From the NCBI GenBank assembly GCA_013373105.1, contig JABXIJ010000012.1, forward strand, positions 1 through 64,000: a stretch of 64,000 nt of DNA, given 5' to 3'. Each line of letters opens with the position of its first letter. Within the stretch, counting starts at the first letter, position 1. Source of the stretch: Flavobacteriaceae bacterium (GTDB taxonomy: Bacteria; Bacteroidota; Bacteroidia; Flavobacteriales; Flavobacteriaceae). The translations under genes and the position numbers were made by a program. Below are positions 53,116-62,115 of this stretch, one piece after another. The notes beneath the pieces were generated by a model that searched no databases, had not been told where the DNA came from, and saw nothing but the letters and a program-made list of their open reading frames with translations.

Positions 53116-55086
53116 ATGTATTTATTTAAAAAAAATATTGTTTTACTTCTAGTCTTGCTTAACATAACTTGTTTTGCACAACAAGAGTCGTATACTTTTT
53201 ACAATAAAGAAAATGGGTTTATTTCTGATAAGGTTTCAGCAATAGCACAAGATACTATTGGATATTTATGGATAGGTACAGAAAAAGGCTTATTTAAGTT
53301 TGATGGAGATGATTTTAAAAAGGTTAACTCTAAGGTTGTTACTTTTTTAAGTTTTCAAAATAATAAGTTATGGGTAGGTTGTAAAGATGGTCTCTTAATA
53401 ATTGACAGTAATGAAACCGTTTTTTATGAATCTAAGCAAGTAAATAACATTCTAATTGCAAAAAACGAAGTATATGTTAGCACAAATAAAGGTGTCCATT
53501 TATTAAAAGAAAATTACTTACAACCTTTAAAAATTAGTTCAACTATAGATTTTGAAATTGTAAACACCATCATTCAAAACAATACTTCTTTTTATGTTGG
53601 AACAAATAGTGGCTTATATAATGTAGATAATCTTAAACAAGTTAGAAATGTAAATAAGATTTTAGATGATGAAGTCAATCATTTATTAAAATTTAATAAC
53701 TCAATTTTAGTTTGTACTTCAAATCAATTAAAAAAACTTGACAATAAAATAATAAAAGATGTAATTGCTATACCTAATATTTCTAATATTAAAAGATTTG
53801 AAAATGTGCTTTGGATAACATCAACCAAAAATGGAGTATCAATTTATAATTTACCATCTTTTACATTTTCAAGAAAAATTAACAAGTACAATCAGTTAAC
53901 TACAAATAACGTAGGTACTGTTTTTACTAGTATTAACAGTAATTTTTGGTTAGGTTTAAATAATGGATTATACAATATTCAAAAAGCTGATTTAAAAGAA
54001 CAGGTTACAACTCCTACTCTATTCATTGAGGATTTTAGTGTGAATTATTCAAGCACCAATAAACTTCATTATAATAACAACATAGAATTATCTTCTAATG
54101 AAAATACGATCACTATAAGTTACAAAACTGTTGATTTACGTAACCCTAAAAGTATTCAATACAGGTATTCAATTAATAAAAATATATCAAATTGGTCCAC
54201 AAATAACCAATTACAACTTGCAAACCTCAATTTTGGTACATACAAAATTGAACTACAATCTAAAGTAAAAGATAAAAAAAGCCCTATTCTAAACATAAAC
54301 TTTACCATTAGTGCTCCTTTCTATTACAATACATACTTTATAATATTAGTTTTTATCTTATTTCTTTTTGTAATCTATTTACTTGTTAATTATAATTTAA
54401 ATAAGATTAGAAGAAAAAACAGTAAAAGAGTTAAAGAATTAGAATTGAAAAATGAAATTCTTTCTTTGCAACAACAAGCACTACAATTACAAATGAATCC
54501 TCATTTTATTTTTAATGTATTAAATAGTATAAAAGCTTTGGGGAATTCAGGAAAATTAGATGAGTTTAACAAAGGTGTAACTCAGTTTTCAAATCTTCTA
54601 AGAAGTATCTTACACAATTCAAAAAAAGAAGAAATAAGTTTGAAAGAAGAGCTAAATAATATAAAAAACTACTTAGATCTAGAAAAAAGAATAAGCTCAA
54701 AGGACTTCACATATCAAATAGATCTTGATACACAAAATATTGATAAAGATGAAATATTGATACCAACAATGTTAATTCAACCATTTTTAGAAAACTCTAT
54801 AAAACACGGCTTTACAAATAGTTATAACAATATAATTAAAGTATCAATTAAGCTAATTGCGAATTTCATAAAATTCAAGATTATCGACAATGGTATTGGA
54901 TTTAGTCAATCAAAAAATAATAAAGTTAACTTAAATAACAACTCTTTAGCTTTAAATATAACTAAAGAACGTATTCAAGCTCTAACTCTACAACATGAGT
55001 TTAACATAAGCGACATAAAAACTAATCAAGGATCAATAAACGGTACCCAAGTATCATTCAAAATACCTTTAAAAACAGAATATTAA
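53116..55086 (+). CDS. LytS-type sensor histidine kinase with ligand-binding propeller
   Basis: 656 residues. A signal peptide (LLLVLLNITCFAQ) leads to a periplasmic propeller with repeats such as AIAQDTIGYLWIGTEKGLFKF and NNFWLGLNNGLYNI-like units, then a Y_Y_Y-type domain (about 310-400), one membrane helix (about 405-430), a short coiled coil, and the His_kinase domain: QMNPHFIFNVLNSIKAL with His463, LIQPFLENSIKHGF (N-box) and IIDNGIGF (G-box). The architecture is that of kinases that sense extracellular ligands in this phylum. The next gene (regulator) starts at its last base. Confidence 0.9.
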   Translation: MYLFKKNIVLLLVLLNITCFAQQESYTFYNKENGFISDKVSAIAQDTIGYLWIGTEKGLFKFDGDDFKKVNSKVVTFLSFQNNKLWVGCKDGLLIIDSNETVFYESKQVNNILIAKNEVYVSTNKGVHLLKENYLQPLKISSTIDFEIVNTIIQNNTSFYVGTNSGLYNVDNLKQVRNVNKILDDEVNHLLKFNNSILVCTSNQLKKLDNKIIKDVIAIPNISNIKRFENVLWITSTKNGVSIYNLPSFTFSRKINKYNQLTTNNVGTVFTSINSNFWLGLNNGLYNIQKADLKEQVTTPTLFIEDFSVNYSSTNKLHYNNNIELSSNENTITISYKTVDLRNPKSIQYRYSINKNISNWSTNNQLQLANLNFGTYKIELQSKVKDKKSPILNINFTISAPFYYNTYFIILVFILFLFVIYLLVNYNLNKIRRKNSKRVKELELKNEILSLQQQALQLQMNPHFIFNVLNSIKALGNSGKLDEFNKGVTQFSNLLRSILHNSKKEEISLKEELNNIKNYLDLEKRISSKDFTYQIDLDTQNIDKDEILIPTMLIQPFLENSIKHGFTNSYNNIIKVSIKLIANFIKFKIIDNGIGFSQSKNNKVNLNNNSLALNITKERIQALTLQHEFNISDIKTNQGSINGTQVSFKIPLKTEY

Positions 55087-55835
55087 TGAAAAAGCTATCA
55101 GTATTTATAGTTGAAGACATACCAGAAGCTTTAGAAATGCTAAGTAATGATATAAAAAAGTATTTCAAAGACTTAGAGGTAATAGGAACAGCAAAAAGCG
55201 TTGTAAGCGCTTCAAAACAGTTAAAAACATTAAAACCAGATATAATATTTCTAGATATAATGCTTGGAGATGGGACTGGTTTTGATATTCTTGAAATTGT
55301 GCCTGAAATAAATGCTAAAACCATATTTATTACCGCAAATGATGAGTATGCTATTAAGGCATTTAAATTTTCCGCAACAGATTACATACTTAAACCCTAT
55401 TCGTTAGAAGATCTATCAATTTCTATTCAAAAAGCTATAGAACAAATTCAAATTACTAGCCATCAAATTGAATTTTTAAAAGAAAATATAAAAAATACAT
55501 ACCATAATCAGAGTAAGATATTTTTACATACCACAAATAAGGTAAACATAGTTGACATAAGCACCATTATCTACTGTAAAGCAGATAATAATTACACTAC
55601 ATTTCACTTAAATAGTGGTAGTAAAATAGTTACGTCAAAAACCCTAAAACACTACTCTATACTACTAATTTCATTAGGTTTCATGAGAACTCATCAAAGC
55701 TACTTAGTTAACAAGTCTTACATTAAAGAATACATCAAATCAGATGGAGGTTATTTACTGTTAAAAAACAATGTAACCATACCAATTTCAACCAGAAAAA
55801 AGAATAATATTTTAGCTGAATTGAAAAAAAATTAA
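55086..55835 (+). CDS. LytTR-type response regulator
   Basis: 249 residues. Receiver: Glu10/Asp11, phospho-acceptor Asp57 in IIFLDIMLGDG, and Lys in DYILKPYSLEDL. LytTR domain from about 145: KIFLHTTNKVNIVDISTIIY, RTHQSYLVNKSYIKEYI and TIPISTRKKNNIL. The pair with the kinase upstream is coupled (ATG within the kinase stop). It is intact, unlike the LytTR remnant at 12631. Targets unknown; the lipoprotein gene at 51961 is one candidate. Confidence 0.92.
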   Translation: MKKLSVFIVEDIPEALEMLSNDIKKYFKDLEVIGTAKSVVSASKQLKTLKPDIIFLDIMLGDGTGFDILEIVPEINAKTIFITANDEYAIKAFKFSATDYILKPYSLEDLSISIQKAIEQIQITSHQIEFLKENIKNTYHNQSKIFLHTTNKVNIVDISTIIYCKADNNYTTFHLNSGSKIVTSKTLKHYSILLISLGFMRTHQSYLVNKSYIKEYIKSDGGYLLLKNNVTIPISTRKKNNILAELKKN

Positions 55836-55950
55836 AGTTATATTAACTTTTTTTTTAATTGCGGTTCCCTAGCCAAAATTAAAAACAAAATACAGGCCTT
55901 CAATATTTGACCGCTTCTTATTTAAGTAACTATATCTTTAAAAAATATGA

Positions 55951-56004
55951 CCCCCTAATTATACCCATAAAAAAAATCCCCTTAATTTTACCCCTAAAAA
56001 AAAA
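55951..56004. repeat. Tandem C-rich/A-rich repeat, two copies of about 26 bases
   Basis: Two adjacent units, one from 55951 (CCCCCTAATTATACCCATA then A8) and one from 55978 (CCCCTTAATTTTACCCCTA then A9), differ at only a few positions. C runs are rare elsewhere in this AT-rich region. The second A run flows into the terminator at 56001. No gene is visible in the 200 bases between the LytTR gene and the tRNA other than these. Confidence 0.65.
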
Positions 56005-56034
56005 GCCTTTTCAAAATGAAAAGGCTTTTTTGTT
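56001..56034 (-). terminator. Terminator downstream of tRNA-His
   Basis: AAAAGCCTTTTC / GAAAAGGCTTTT with a five-base loop sits 3 bases past the tRNA 3' end; on the minus strand it is followed by a T9 run. The stem copies the uvrA terminator at 51598, evidence that sequence up to here is of the left-hand genome. Confidence 0.75.
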
Positions 56035-56036
56035 TG

Positions 56037-56111
56037 GGTGAAAGACCGGGTTCGAACCGGCGACCTCTGGAACCACAATCCAGCGCTCTAACCAGCTGAG
56101 CTACAACCACC
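56037..56111 (-). tRNA. tRNA-His (GTG), acceptor stem mispaired
   Basis: The minus strand reads GGTGGTTGTAGCTCAGCTGG, a D arm, anticodon arm CTGGATTGTGGTTCCAG (anticodon GTG), then GGTTCGAACC in the T arm, and ends CTTTCACC. The GTG anticodon and extra G at the 5' end (G-1 opposite C73) identify tRNA-His. In the acceptor, pairs -1 to 3 and 7 are good, but position 4 is G-T and positions 5 and 6 are T-T. The first T-stem pair is G-T. No CCA is encoded. The two halves look as though they come from two different tRNA-His genes. Confidence 0.88.
56045..56104. other. Compositional boundary between two chromosome segments
   Basis: Sampled 60-base lines to the left are mostly in the high twenties to about 30 percent G+C in coding sequence; lines to the right are commonly 35-45 percent, with many CG dinucleotides and less A/T-ending codon bias. 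The change falls at the tRNA, inside which the acceptor strands disagree. The exact point cannot be fixed because the core of a tRNA is shared between species. Confidence 0.65.
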
Positions 56112-56173
56112 ATTTAAGCGATTGCAAATGTAATATGTTTTTAGTTTTAAACCCAAAAAAAAATTGAGGAAAT

Positions 56174-56890
56174 TTAAATTAAATCGTCTAAAGATTTTAC
56201 AGCGACAAAACGCTCTGTTGTAAAACCTTCTGCTGCCTCTACTCCAATGAGCCTTCCTAAGTCTTTAGCTCTGTAATGTACCGAGTCTAAAAAGTTCTTA
56301 CTGCTGATTGGTGTATTGGGTTCTTTAGTGTTGGGATTATAGATTTGAGAAGCATAGGCTTTAATCGATTCCATCTTTTGCTCGATGGTGTCACTGACAT
56401 CCACAACAAAATCTGGATCTATATTTTTCCACTGTATATAATGATATACTACTTGAGGCCTCCATTGTTGTTGGGGACCATTTTCATCTTCTGTTTCAAT
56501 TCTTTTTAATCCACTCAAAAAGCAAGAATCACTTACTAATTTAGAACCTTTTCCATGATCTATATGACGATCATCTATCGCATTACAGAGTACAATTTTA
56601 GGTTGGTATTTTCGAATGGCTTTAATTACTTTTAATTGACTCTCTCTATCATTTTTAAAAAATCCATCCGCTAAATCCAAATTCTCCCTAAAAGATATTC
56701 CTAGTATTTTATTAGCAGCAGCGCTTTCTTTTTGACGAATTTCAACAGAACCTCTAGTTCCTAATTCTCCTTGAGTTAAATCGACAACAGCAACTGTTTT
56801 ACCTTCTTTAACTGCTTTAGCAATCGTTGCTCCTGCTCCTAATTCTACATCGTCTGGATGTGCCCCAAAGGCTAATATATCTACTTTCAT
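56174..56890 (-). CDS. bshB1: Bacillithiol biosynthesis deacetylase BshB1
   Basis: 238 residues of the PIG-L/LmbE fold. Zinc motif FGAHPDDVELGAGATIAK (His11, Asp13, Asp14) and the later DDRHIDHGKGSKLV. DLTQGELGTRGSVEIRQKE is characteristic of BshB1, which deacetylates GlcNAc-malate in bacillithiol synthesis. It begins one base after the stop of a trans-sulfuration enzyme; cysteine is the next substrate for bacillithiol (via BshC). bshA and bshC are not in view. Composition is of the right-hand type. Confidence 0.92.
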   Translation of the reverse strand: MKVDILAFGAHPDDVELGAGATIAKAVKEGKTVAVVDLTQGELGTRGSVEIRQKESAAANKILGISFRENLDLADGFFKNDRESQLKVIKAIRKYQPKIVLCNAIDDRHIDHGKGSKLVSDSCFLSGLKRIETEDENGPQQQWRPQVVYHYIQWKNIDPDFVVDVSDTIEQKMESIKAYASQIYNPNTKEPNTPISSKNFLDSVHYRAKDLGRLIGVEAAEGFTTERFVAVKSLDDLI

Positions 56891-56891
56891 C

Positions 56892-58043
56892 TTATTGTAT
56901 TTGCTTTAATGCTTGTTCGATATCCTCAATTAAATCAGATACTTCTTCGATTCCAAGTGAGAAACGAATAAGCTTGTCTTCTATTCCAGCTTCTTTGCGC
57001 TCCTGTTCACTTAAAAGTGAATGTGAGGTCTTACTCGGTGCAAGCATTGTGCTTTCCACTCCAGCTAAACTGAGCGAAGGCTTTATGAGTTTTAAAGCTG
57101 AAAAGAATTCTGAAGAATTGAGCTGTTCTTTAAGCTCAAAAGAGACAATAGCACCAAACTTAGTCATTTGTTCTTTGGCAAGTTCGTGTTCAGTATGACT
57201 TTCAAGACCTGGATAATACACCTTTTCAACTAAAGGGTGATTTTCGAGGTATAAAGCCATTGTCATCGCATTATCGCATTGAGCGTTTACACGAAGTGCC
57301 ATCGTTTTCATAGAGCGCTCTAAGAGCCATACGGTATAATCACTGAGACTACCTCCAAAATTGATAGCGATAGACCATATTTTATCGATGTTTTCTTTTG
57401 ATGCTGCCACAGCTCCTGCGGCAATATCAGAATGACCTCCCATATATTTTGTTGCAGAGTGAATCACAACATCGATTCCAAAATCATCTGGAACTTGAAT
57501 AATGGGGCTTGCAAAAGTGTTATCGATAAGCGATATCAATTGATTCTTTTTGGCAAACTCCCCTACCATTTTAAGATCGGTGATTTTTAAAAGTGGATTG
57601 GATGGAGTTTCAACATAGACCATCTTTGTATTAGGTCGTAGTTCTCTTTCAAAATCTTCTTTGTTTAAACCGTTTGTAAAACTGTACTCAATCCCAAATC
57701 GAGTAAATTCTTTGTGTATAAAGTTAACTGTACCACCGTAGAGTGCATTTTGAAATATAACGTGATCTCCGTGCTTTAGAAAGGCTAAAACAGCAGTGCT
57801 TATAGCAGCCATACCACTTCCAAATATCATTCCTGCTTCTTTGTGTTCTAATGCAGCAATCTTTTTTGAAAGACCTTCTTGATTAGGTGTGTTAAAATAT
57901 CTGGGGTAGCGTTTTACATCGACATTTTCATATGCGAATGAAGAGCTAACAAATATTGGAGATACAGCACCTTTGTGTTGCTTATCTTCCGCTTCGCCGG
58001 TATGTACACAGGTGGAATTAATCCCCAAGGGTTCTTGTGCCAT
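56892..58043 (-). CDS. Trans-sulfuration family PLP enzyme (cystathionine gamma-synthase/lyase type)
   Basis: 383 residues. MIFGSGMAAISTAVLAFL, NALYGGTVNF with the PLP-stacking tyrosine, YVETPSNPLLKI, and the PLP lysine Lys199 in IHSATKYMGGHSD identify a Cys/Met metabolism enzyme. Distinguishing cystathionine gamma-synthase, beta-lyase and gamma-lyase by eye is unsafe. The one-base spacing from bshB1 suggests joint expression, possibly supplying cysteine for bacillithiol. The start MAQEPLGINSTCVHTGE is normal. Confidence 0.88.
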   Translation of the reverse strand: MAQEPLGINSTCVHTGEAEDKQHKGAVSPIFVSSSFAYENVDVKRYPRYFNTPNQEGLSKKIAALEHKEAGMIFGSGMAAISTAVLAFLKHGDHVIFQNALYGGTVNFIHKEFTRFGIEYSFTNGLNKEDFERELRPNTKMVYVETPSNPLLKITDLKMVGEFAKKNQLISLIDNTFASPIIQVPDDFGIDVVIHSATKYMGGHSDIAAGAVAASKENIDKIWSIAINFGGSLSDYTVWLLERSMKTMALRVNAQCDNAMTMALYLENHPLVEKVYYPGLESHTEHELAKEQMTKFGAIVSFELKEQLNSSEFFSALKLIKPSLSLAGVESTMLAPSKTSHSLLSEQERKEAGIEDKLIRFSLGIEEVSDLIEDIEQALKQIQ

Positions 58044-58089
58044 GGTTTTATTTTTAATTAAAGATACAAACTTCGTTTCAATCGAAATT

Positions 58090-61000
58090 CTACGATTTAT
58101 TCTGAACAGAACGGTATCTCAAATAACTCGTTACTCCCAATAATAAAACTACTCCTAAGGTATACCAAATAAAGTTAGGGGTAATTACTTGATCTCCACT
58201 CGCATAAGAATGTAGTCCAGAGAGATAGAAGTTAACACCAAAATAAGTCATCATGATACTTGCATAAGCTATGACACTCATAAAACTAAAGGTCCACTTC
58301 CCTCTAAGGCCTGGAATCAAACGAGCGTGAATTACAAAGGCATAGATCATAATTGAAATCAGTGCCCATGTTTCTTTTGGATCCCAACCCCAATAACGAC
58401 CCCAGGATTCATTAGCCCACATTCCACCAAGGAAATTTCCAATGGTGAGCATCACCAGTCCAACGGTAAGCGACAATTCGTTTAAAACAGTCAACTCCTT
58501 TATATTTAGTTCCATTTTCTTTTGGTTGTTCTTATTGATTAACAACATCAAAATCATAGTAACAAATCCAATAATCATTCCAACACTGAGTGGACCATAA
58601 CTTCCAACGATGATCGCTACATGTATCATCAGCCAATAACTATCTAGTACTGGTTGCAAATTTGCAATTGAAGGGTCAACCCAACTTTGATGAGCAATCC
58701 AGAGTAGCATAGAAGCCACAAAGGTTGCAGAAGCGAGACTTAAAGGACTCTTTCTACCCAAATACAATCCCATTCCAAGAGTCGCCCAGGAAACGTATAA
58801 AACACTCTCATAGGCATCACTCCATGGAGCGTGTCCTGAAATATACCAACGAACTCCAAGACCAATAGTGTGAATTAAAAAGGAAATTCCAATGAGTATT
58901 GCAAAACCTTTAATGGCGTAATTGTATATTTTTCGGTCTTTAAAAATTTGAAATATCAACACTAAGAACATCAATACACCAAACATAATGTTGTAGTGAT
59001 ACAATCTATTAAAAGGATCTGCTTTGTTATATCTGATTTCAACATCAATTTTTTGATCCGAGGGCATCACTTCTGCTCCATTTTGTTTTTGGTTGATTTT
59101 AAGAGCTTCTAATACTTTGTTTGACTCTTGGTAATCAGAATTATTTAAAGCATTGTAAAGTGTTGATTTGTAATAGCGTAATCCATTCTTAACAAAATTA
59201 GCATAGAGTGAATCTCTAACTTCATAGCCATCTCTTTGATATTCAACATCAGAAATCCATTTGTTGTTCTCATCGTTCACTAAAGGAAATACTTTGACAA
59301 TTTCTCCAGACAATGCTCTGTTTAAGAGTCCTAATTTAAGATCGATTTCTCTAAAGTCTTTTTGAAATTGATTCGGTGTATTGGTCGCATAGGCCTCTTG
59401 AAGGTAAGGGGCTAATTTATACCTCCCCTGTGCATCAAAAAAATCGACCGCTTTTACTAATTTCTTACCCTTTGGAATCCCTATAATCTTGCGAAGACTA
59501 TCGTTCTTTCCTTGTTTATCTAATGTGATAAACTCAACATTATACCACATTTCAGGGTTGAGTTGCATGGATAAGAAGACCTGATTGGCATCATAACCTT
59601 CGAAATGATCCTTGCGACTCAATTTTCTGAGTAATTCAGAAGCATAGGTGTTGATGGGCTTCATACGACCATTATCATCTTGGATGACCAGATAACCAAA
59701 TTGATTCGCATGCTCCTTATCGACCATATACTCTTTTACCCATTTTAAGGGATCAGATGTGTTTTCTGTTTGGTGCTTATGATCGTCTTCTACAGTTTGT
59801 GCTTGAATACCCATACTCATCAAGACCATCAAAACTGTTAAAGCCGCTTTTTTGTTTTTAATTTCATCAATGGATCTAGAAAGCTTTTTAAAGCGAGTTT
59901 CACCAAAGAAGAAAATTGCAATCATTCCTATATAAAGTAGAATATATCCTAAATAAGTGATATTGGTTCCCCACCAATCGTGATTTACAGAGAGCACTGT
60001 TCCTTTTTCATCTGGATCAAAGCTCGATTGAAAAAAGCGATAGCCTTTGTGATCCAATACGTGGTTCATATAGATATCGAAATCAAATGACTGCTCATCT
60101 TCTACTGTAATCTTACTCATAAATGAAGAGTATCCTTTCTCGGTACCAGGATACTTTTCTGCGATAAAATCTTTGAGGTGAATTGCAAATGGCAATTCGT
60201 AAACTTTAGACCCATAGCCTACGGTGAATTTTAGCCCCCCTAGTTCTAAGGGTTCTGAATAGGAACTCATTCCCTTTTGTCCTAGAACAGTGATTTCCTC
60301 TGATTGGTCCCCTACGGTGATTTTAAAACGAACCGCATCTTTAGCTTCAGCAGCTCCCATTTCAGCTTTGACGATCCCCTTTTTACCGTAGATAATCGGC
60401 TCAGGAATCACAAATTGAAATTCAGAGAAATTATAAAGTGAACGCAACTGCAATTCAGTAGTCTGATCCGCTACAACACGATCAGTATATTGATCAGCCA
60501 TTCTCAAAAAACTTCCCTCAAAAGGAGAATTAATAGAGTAACTACCGTCTTTTAAACTAATATTAATGGCTCCATCGGTGGGAGAATTAAAAGCAAATAA
60601 TACGTTGTGAATGTTTTCAACAGTTCCTTCTTTGATATAGTGTTCGTCTCTTGATCCAGTAGAAGAAGTAACGATTTTTAAAAATGCCTCTCCATTTTCA
60701 TCTGCGACAATACCAGATGTCATCCCTGCTCTAAAATCTACAAACTCCATTTTAAAGTCTGTTTGATCAAAGTTTTTCTTCCACGGAAGTGATGATTTGA
60801 TTGCCTGTGGGGTTACAAGGATGTCGTCTTGAAAATTTCTTCTGAGTATCTGACCGTCCATTTCACCATCAACCATCAATGTTAAATAGGTTTTATCTGA
60901 ATAAAAAACCTTTTCAGAAACCCCTTCTCTAATGGGCATCATTCCTTCAAAACTGATATAACGAGTTACAAAAGCACCAAGAATTATAAAGATCCAAGCA

Positions 61001-61248
61001 AGGTGAAGAACAAGAACTGCTAATTTTTCCTTTCTAAGCAATCGATACTTTGCAATATTTCCAATGAAATTAATCATAAAAAAGAGCATGATTGCTTCAA
61101 ACCAACTCGTATTATAGATCCAAATTCTTGCAGTTTCAGTACTGTACCAACTCTCAATAAAAGTTCCAAGTGCCATTGCAACAGCAAAAGCAATAAACAA
61201 TACCGCCATCAAACGGGTTGAAAACAAATAATTTTTGATTAAATCCAT
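58090..61248 (-). CDS. ccsA: Cytochrome c biogenesis protein, ResB-CcsA fusion
   Basis: 1052 residues. Residues 1-450 are ResB-like: three to four membrane helices and a large periplasmic domain; a helix at about 430-450 and another near 470-490 (ALTVLMVLMSMGIQAQ) divide it from a second periplasmic stretch to about 760. The last 290 residues are CcsA: eight helices with the WWD motif WANESWGRYWGWDPKETWA and histidines in GHAPWSDAYESVLY and FVIHARLIPG. It carries haem across the membrane and attaches it to c-type cytochromes. A fused form is usual in Bacteroidota. Confidence 0.92.
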   Translation of the reverse strand: MDLIKNYLFSTRLMAVLFIAFAVAMALGTFIESWYSTETARIWIYNTSWFEAIMLFFMINFIGNIAKYRLLRKEKLAVLVLHLAWIFIILGAFVTRYISFEGMMPIREGVSEKVFYSDKTYLTLMVDGEMDGQILRRNFQDDILVTPQAIKSSLPWKKNFDQTDFKMEFVDFRAGMTSGIVADENGEAFLKIVTSSTGSRDEHYIKEGTVENIHNVLFAFNSPTDGAINISLKDGSYSINSPFEGSFLRMADQYTDRVVADQTTELQLRSLYNFSEFQFVIPEPIIYGKKGIVKAEMGAAEAKDAVRFKITVGDQSEEITVLGQKGMSSYSEPLELGGLKFTVGYGSKVYELPFAIHLKDFIAEKYPGTEKGYSSFMSKITVEDEQSFDFDIYMNHVLDHKGYRFFQSSFDPDEKGTVLSVNHDWWGTNITYLGYILLYIGMIAIFFFGETRFKKLSRSIDEIKNKKAALTVLMVLMSMGIQAQTVEDDHKHQTENTSDPLKWVKEYMVDKEHANQFGYLVIQDDNGRMKPINTYASELLRKLSRKDHFEGYDANQVFLSMQLNPEMWYNVEFITLDKQGKNDSLRKIIGIPKGKKLVKAVDFFDAQGRYKLAPYLQEAYATNTPNQFQKDFREIDLKLGLLNRALSGEIVKVFPLVNDENNKWISDVEYQRDGYEVRDSLYANFVKNGLRYYKSTLYNALNNSDYQESNKVLEALKINQKQNGAEVMPSDQKIDVEIRYNKADPFNRLYHYNIMFGVLMFLVLIFQIFKDRKIYNYAIKGFAILIGISFLIHTIGLGVRWYISGHAPWSDAYESVLYVSWATLGMGLYLGRKSPLSLASATFVASMLLWIAHQSWVDPSIANLQPVLDSYWLMIHVAIIVGSYGPLSVGMIIGFVTMILMLLINKNNQKKMELNIKELTVLNELSLTVGLVMLTIGNFLGGMWANESWGRYWGWDPKETWALISIMIYAFVIHARLIPGLRGKWTFSFMSVIAYASIMMTYFGVNFYLSGLHSYASGDQVITPNFIWYTLGVVLLLGVTSYLRYRSVQNKS

Positions 61249-61362
61249 AGTAAAATAAATAGCAGAGCAAAAGTAAGTACTTCTTATCTACTAAATAAAT
61301 TTTAGCTTAAAATTTAAGATGCATTTAAGGAAATTGACTTCCCTTTTTGTATTTTCGCTCGT

Positions 61363-62115
61363 ATGATTGAAGTAACTATTATAGGAACTGGAGCTCTTGC
61401 TCGAAATTTATATCACGCTTTTATCGAAAGTGATCAGGTCCATCTTCAAATTATTGGTAGATCCAAAGAAGCACTTCAATTTTTCACAAATTCAACTACC
61501 ACAACTGACTTTAAAAAAGCCAAATTATCTGAAGTAATACTGTTGGCGGTATCAGATTCAGCAATCAAAGAATGCGAAGCTGCTATAGGAGTTCATCAAT
61601 CGGTGATTGCTCATTGCGCAGGGTCGTTTCCTTTAAACAATTTAACATCAGAAAATGCTGGTGTCTTTTACCCTCTGCAAACCTATAATGACAAAAGTTT
61701 TGTCAATTTTGATAGCGTACCAGTTTTACTTGAAGCTAAAAACAAAAAGACATTTAATGCTTTAAAGAATTTGGCTAGCATCCTATCAACTGATGTCCGA
61801 GAGCTCGATTCTAACAAGCGCAAAGAAGCTCATTTAGCTGCAGTCTTTGCTAATAATTTTAGCAATTATTTATTTGGTTTGAGCAAAGAACTATTAACTG
61901 ATTTTGAACTTCCTGGTGATTTATTGAATGAATTAATTCTTCAAACTGCTAAAAATGCAGTAGCTTTTGATCCCAAAATGATTCAATCAGGCCCCGCTAG
62001 AAGAAAGGATCTAGAAACCATTGAAGAACATTTAAAAATGATCAAAGATCCAAATCACAAAAAAAGATACGAGCAGTTAAGCAATGCTATAAAAGACCTA
62101 TATAATGAGTTATAA
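61363..62115 (+). CDS. Rossmann-fold DUF2520 protein
   Basis: 250 residues. VTIIGTGALARNLYHAFIES is the NAD(P) Rossmann loop; IAHCAGSFPLNNL follows, and the C-terminal helical DUF2520 domain contains KEAHLAAVFANNFSNYLF and GPARRKDLETIEEHL, like ketopantoate and pyrroline-carboxylate reductases. The substrate is unknown. It starts 114 bases from ccsA, divergent, with a TATTTTCG box (61350) so close to the ATG that the transcript may be nearly leaderless. Overlaps the HAD gene by 11 bases. Confidence 0.88.
   Translation: MIEVTIIGTGALARNLYHAFIESDQVHLQIIGRSKEALQFFTNSTTTTDFKKAKLSEVILLAVSDSAIKECEAAIGVHQSVIAHCAGSFPLNNLTSENAGVFYPLQTYNDKSFVNFDSVPVLLEAKNKKTFNALKNLASILSTDVRELDSNKRKEAHLAAVFANNFSNYLFGLSKELLTDFELPGDLLNELILQTAKNAVAFDPKMIQSGPARRKDLETIEEHLKMIKDPNHKKRYEQLSNAIKDLYNEL

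Noticed and set aside
55948-56004. G-quadruplex on the minus strand
   Set aside because: G runs are separated by 6-10 base loops rich in A/T, too long for a stable structure. Kept only as a repeat.
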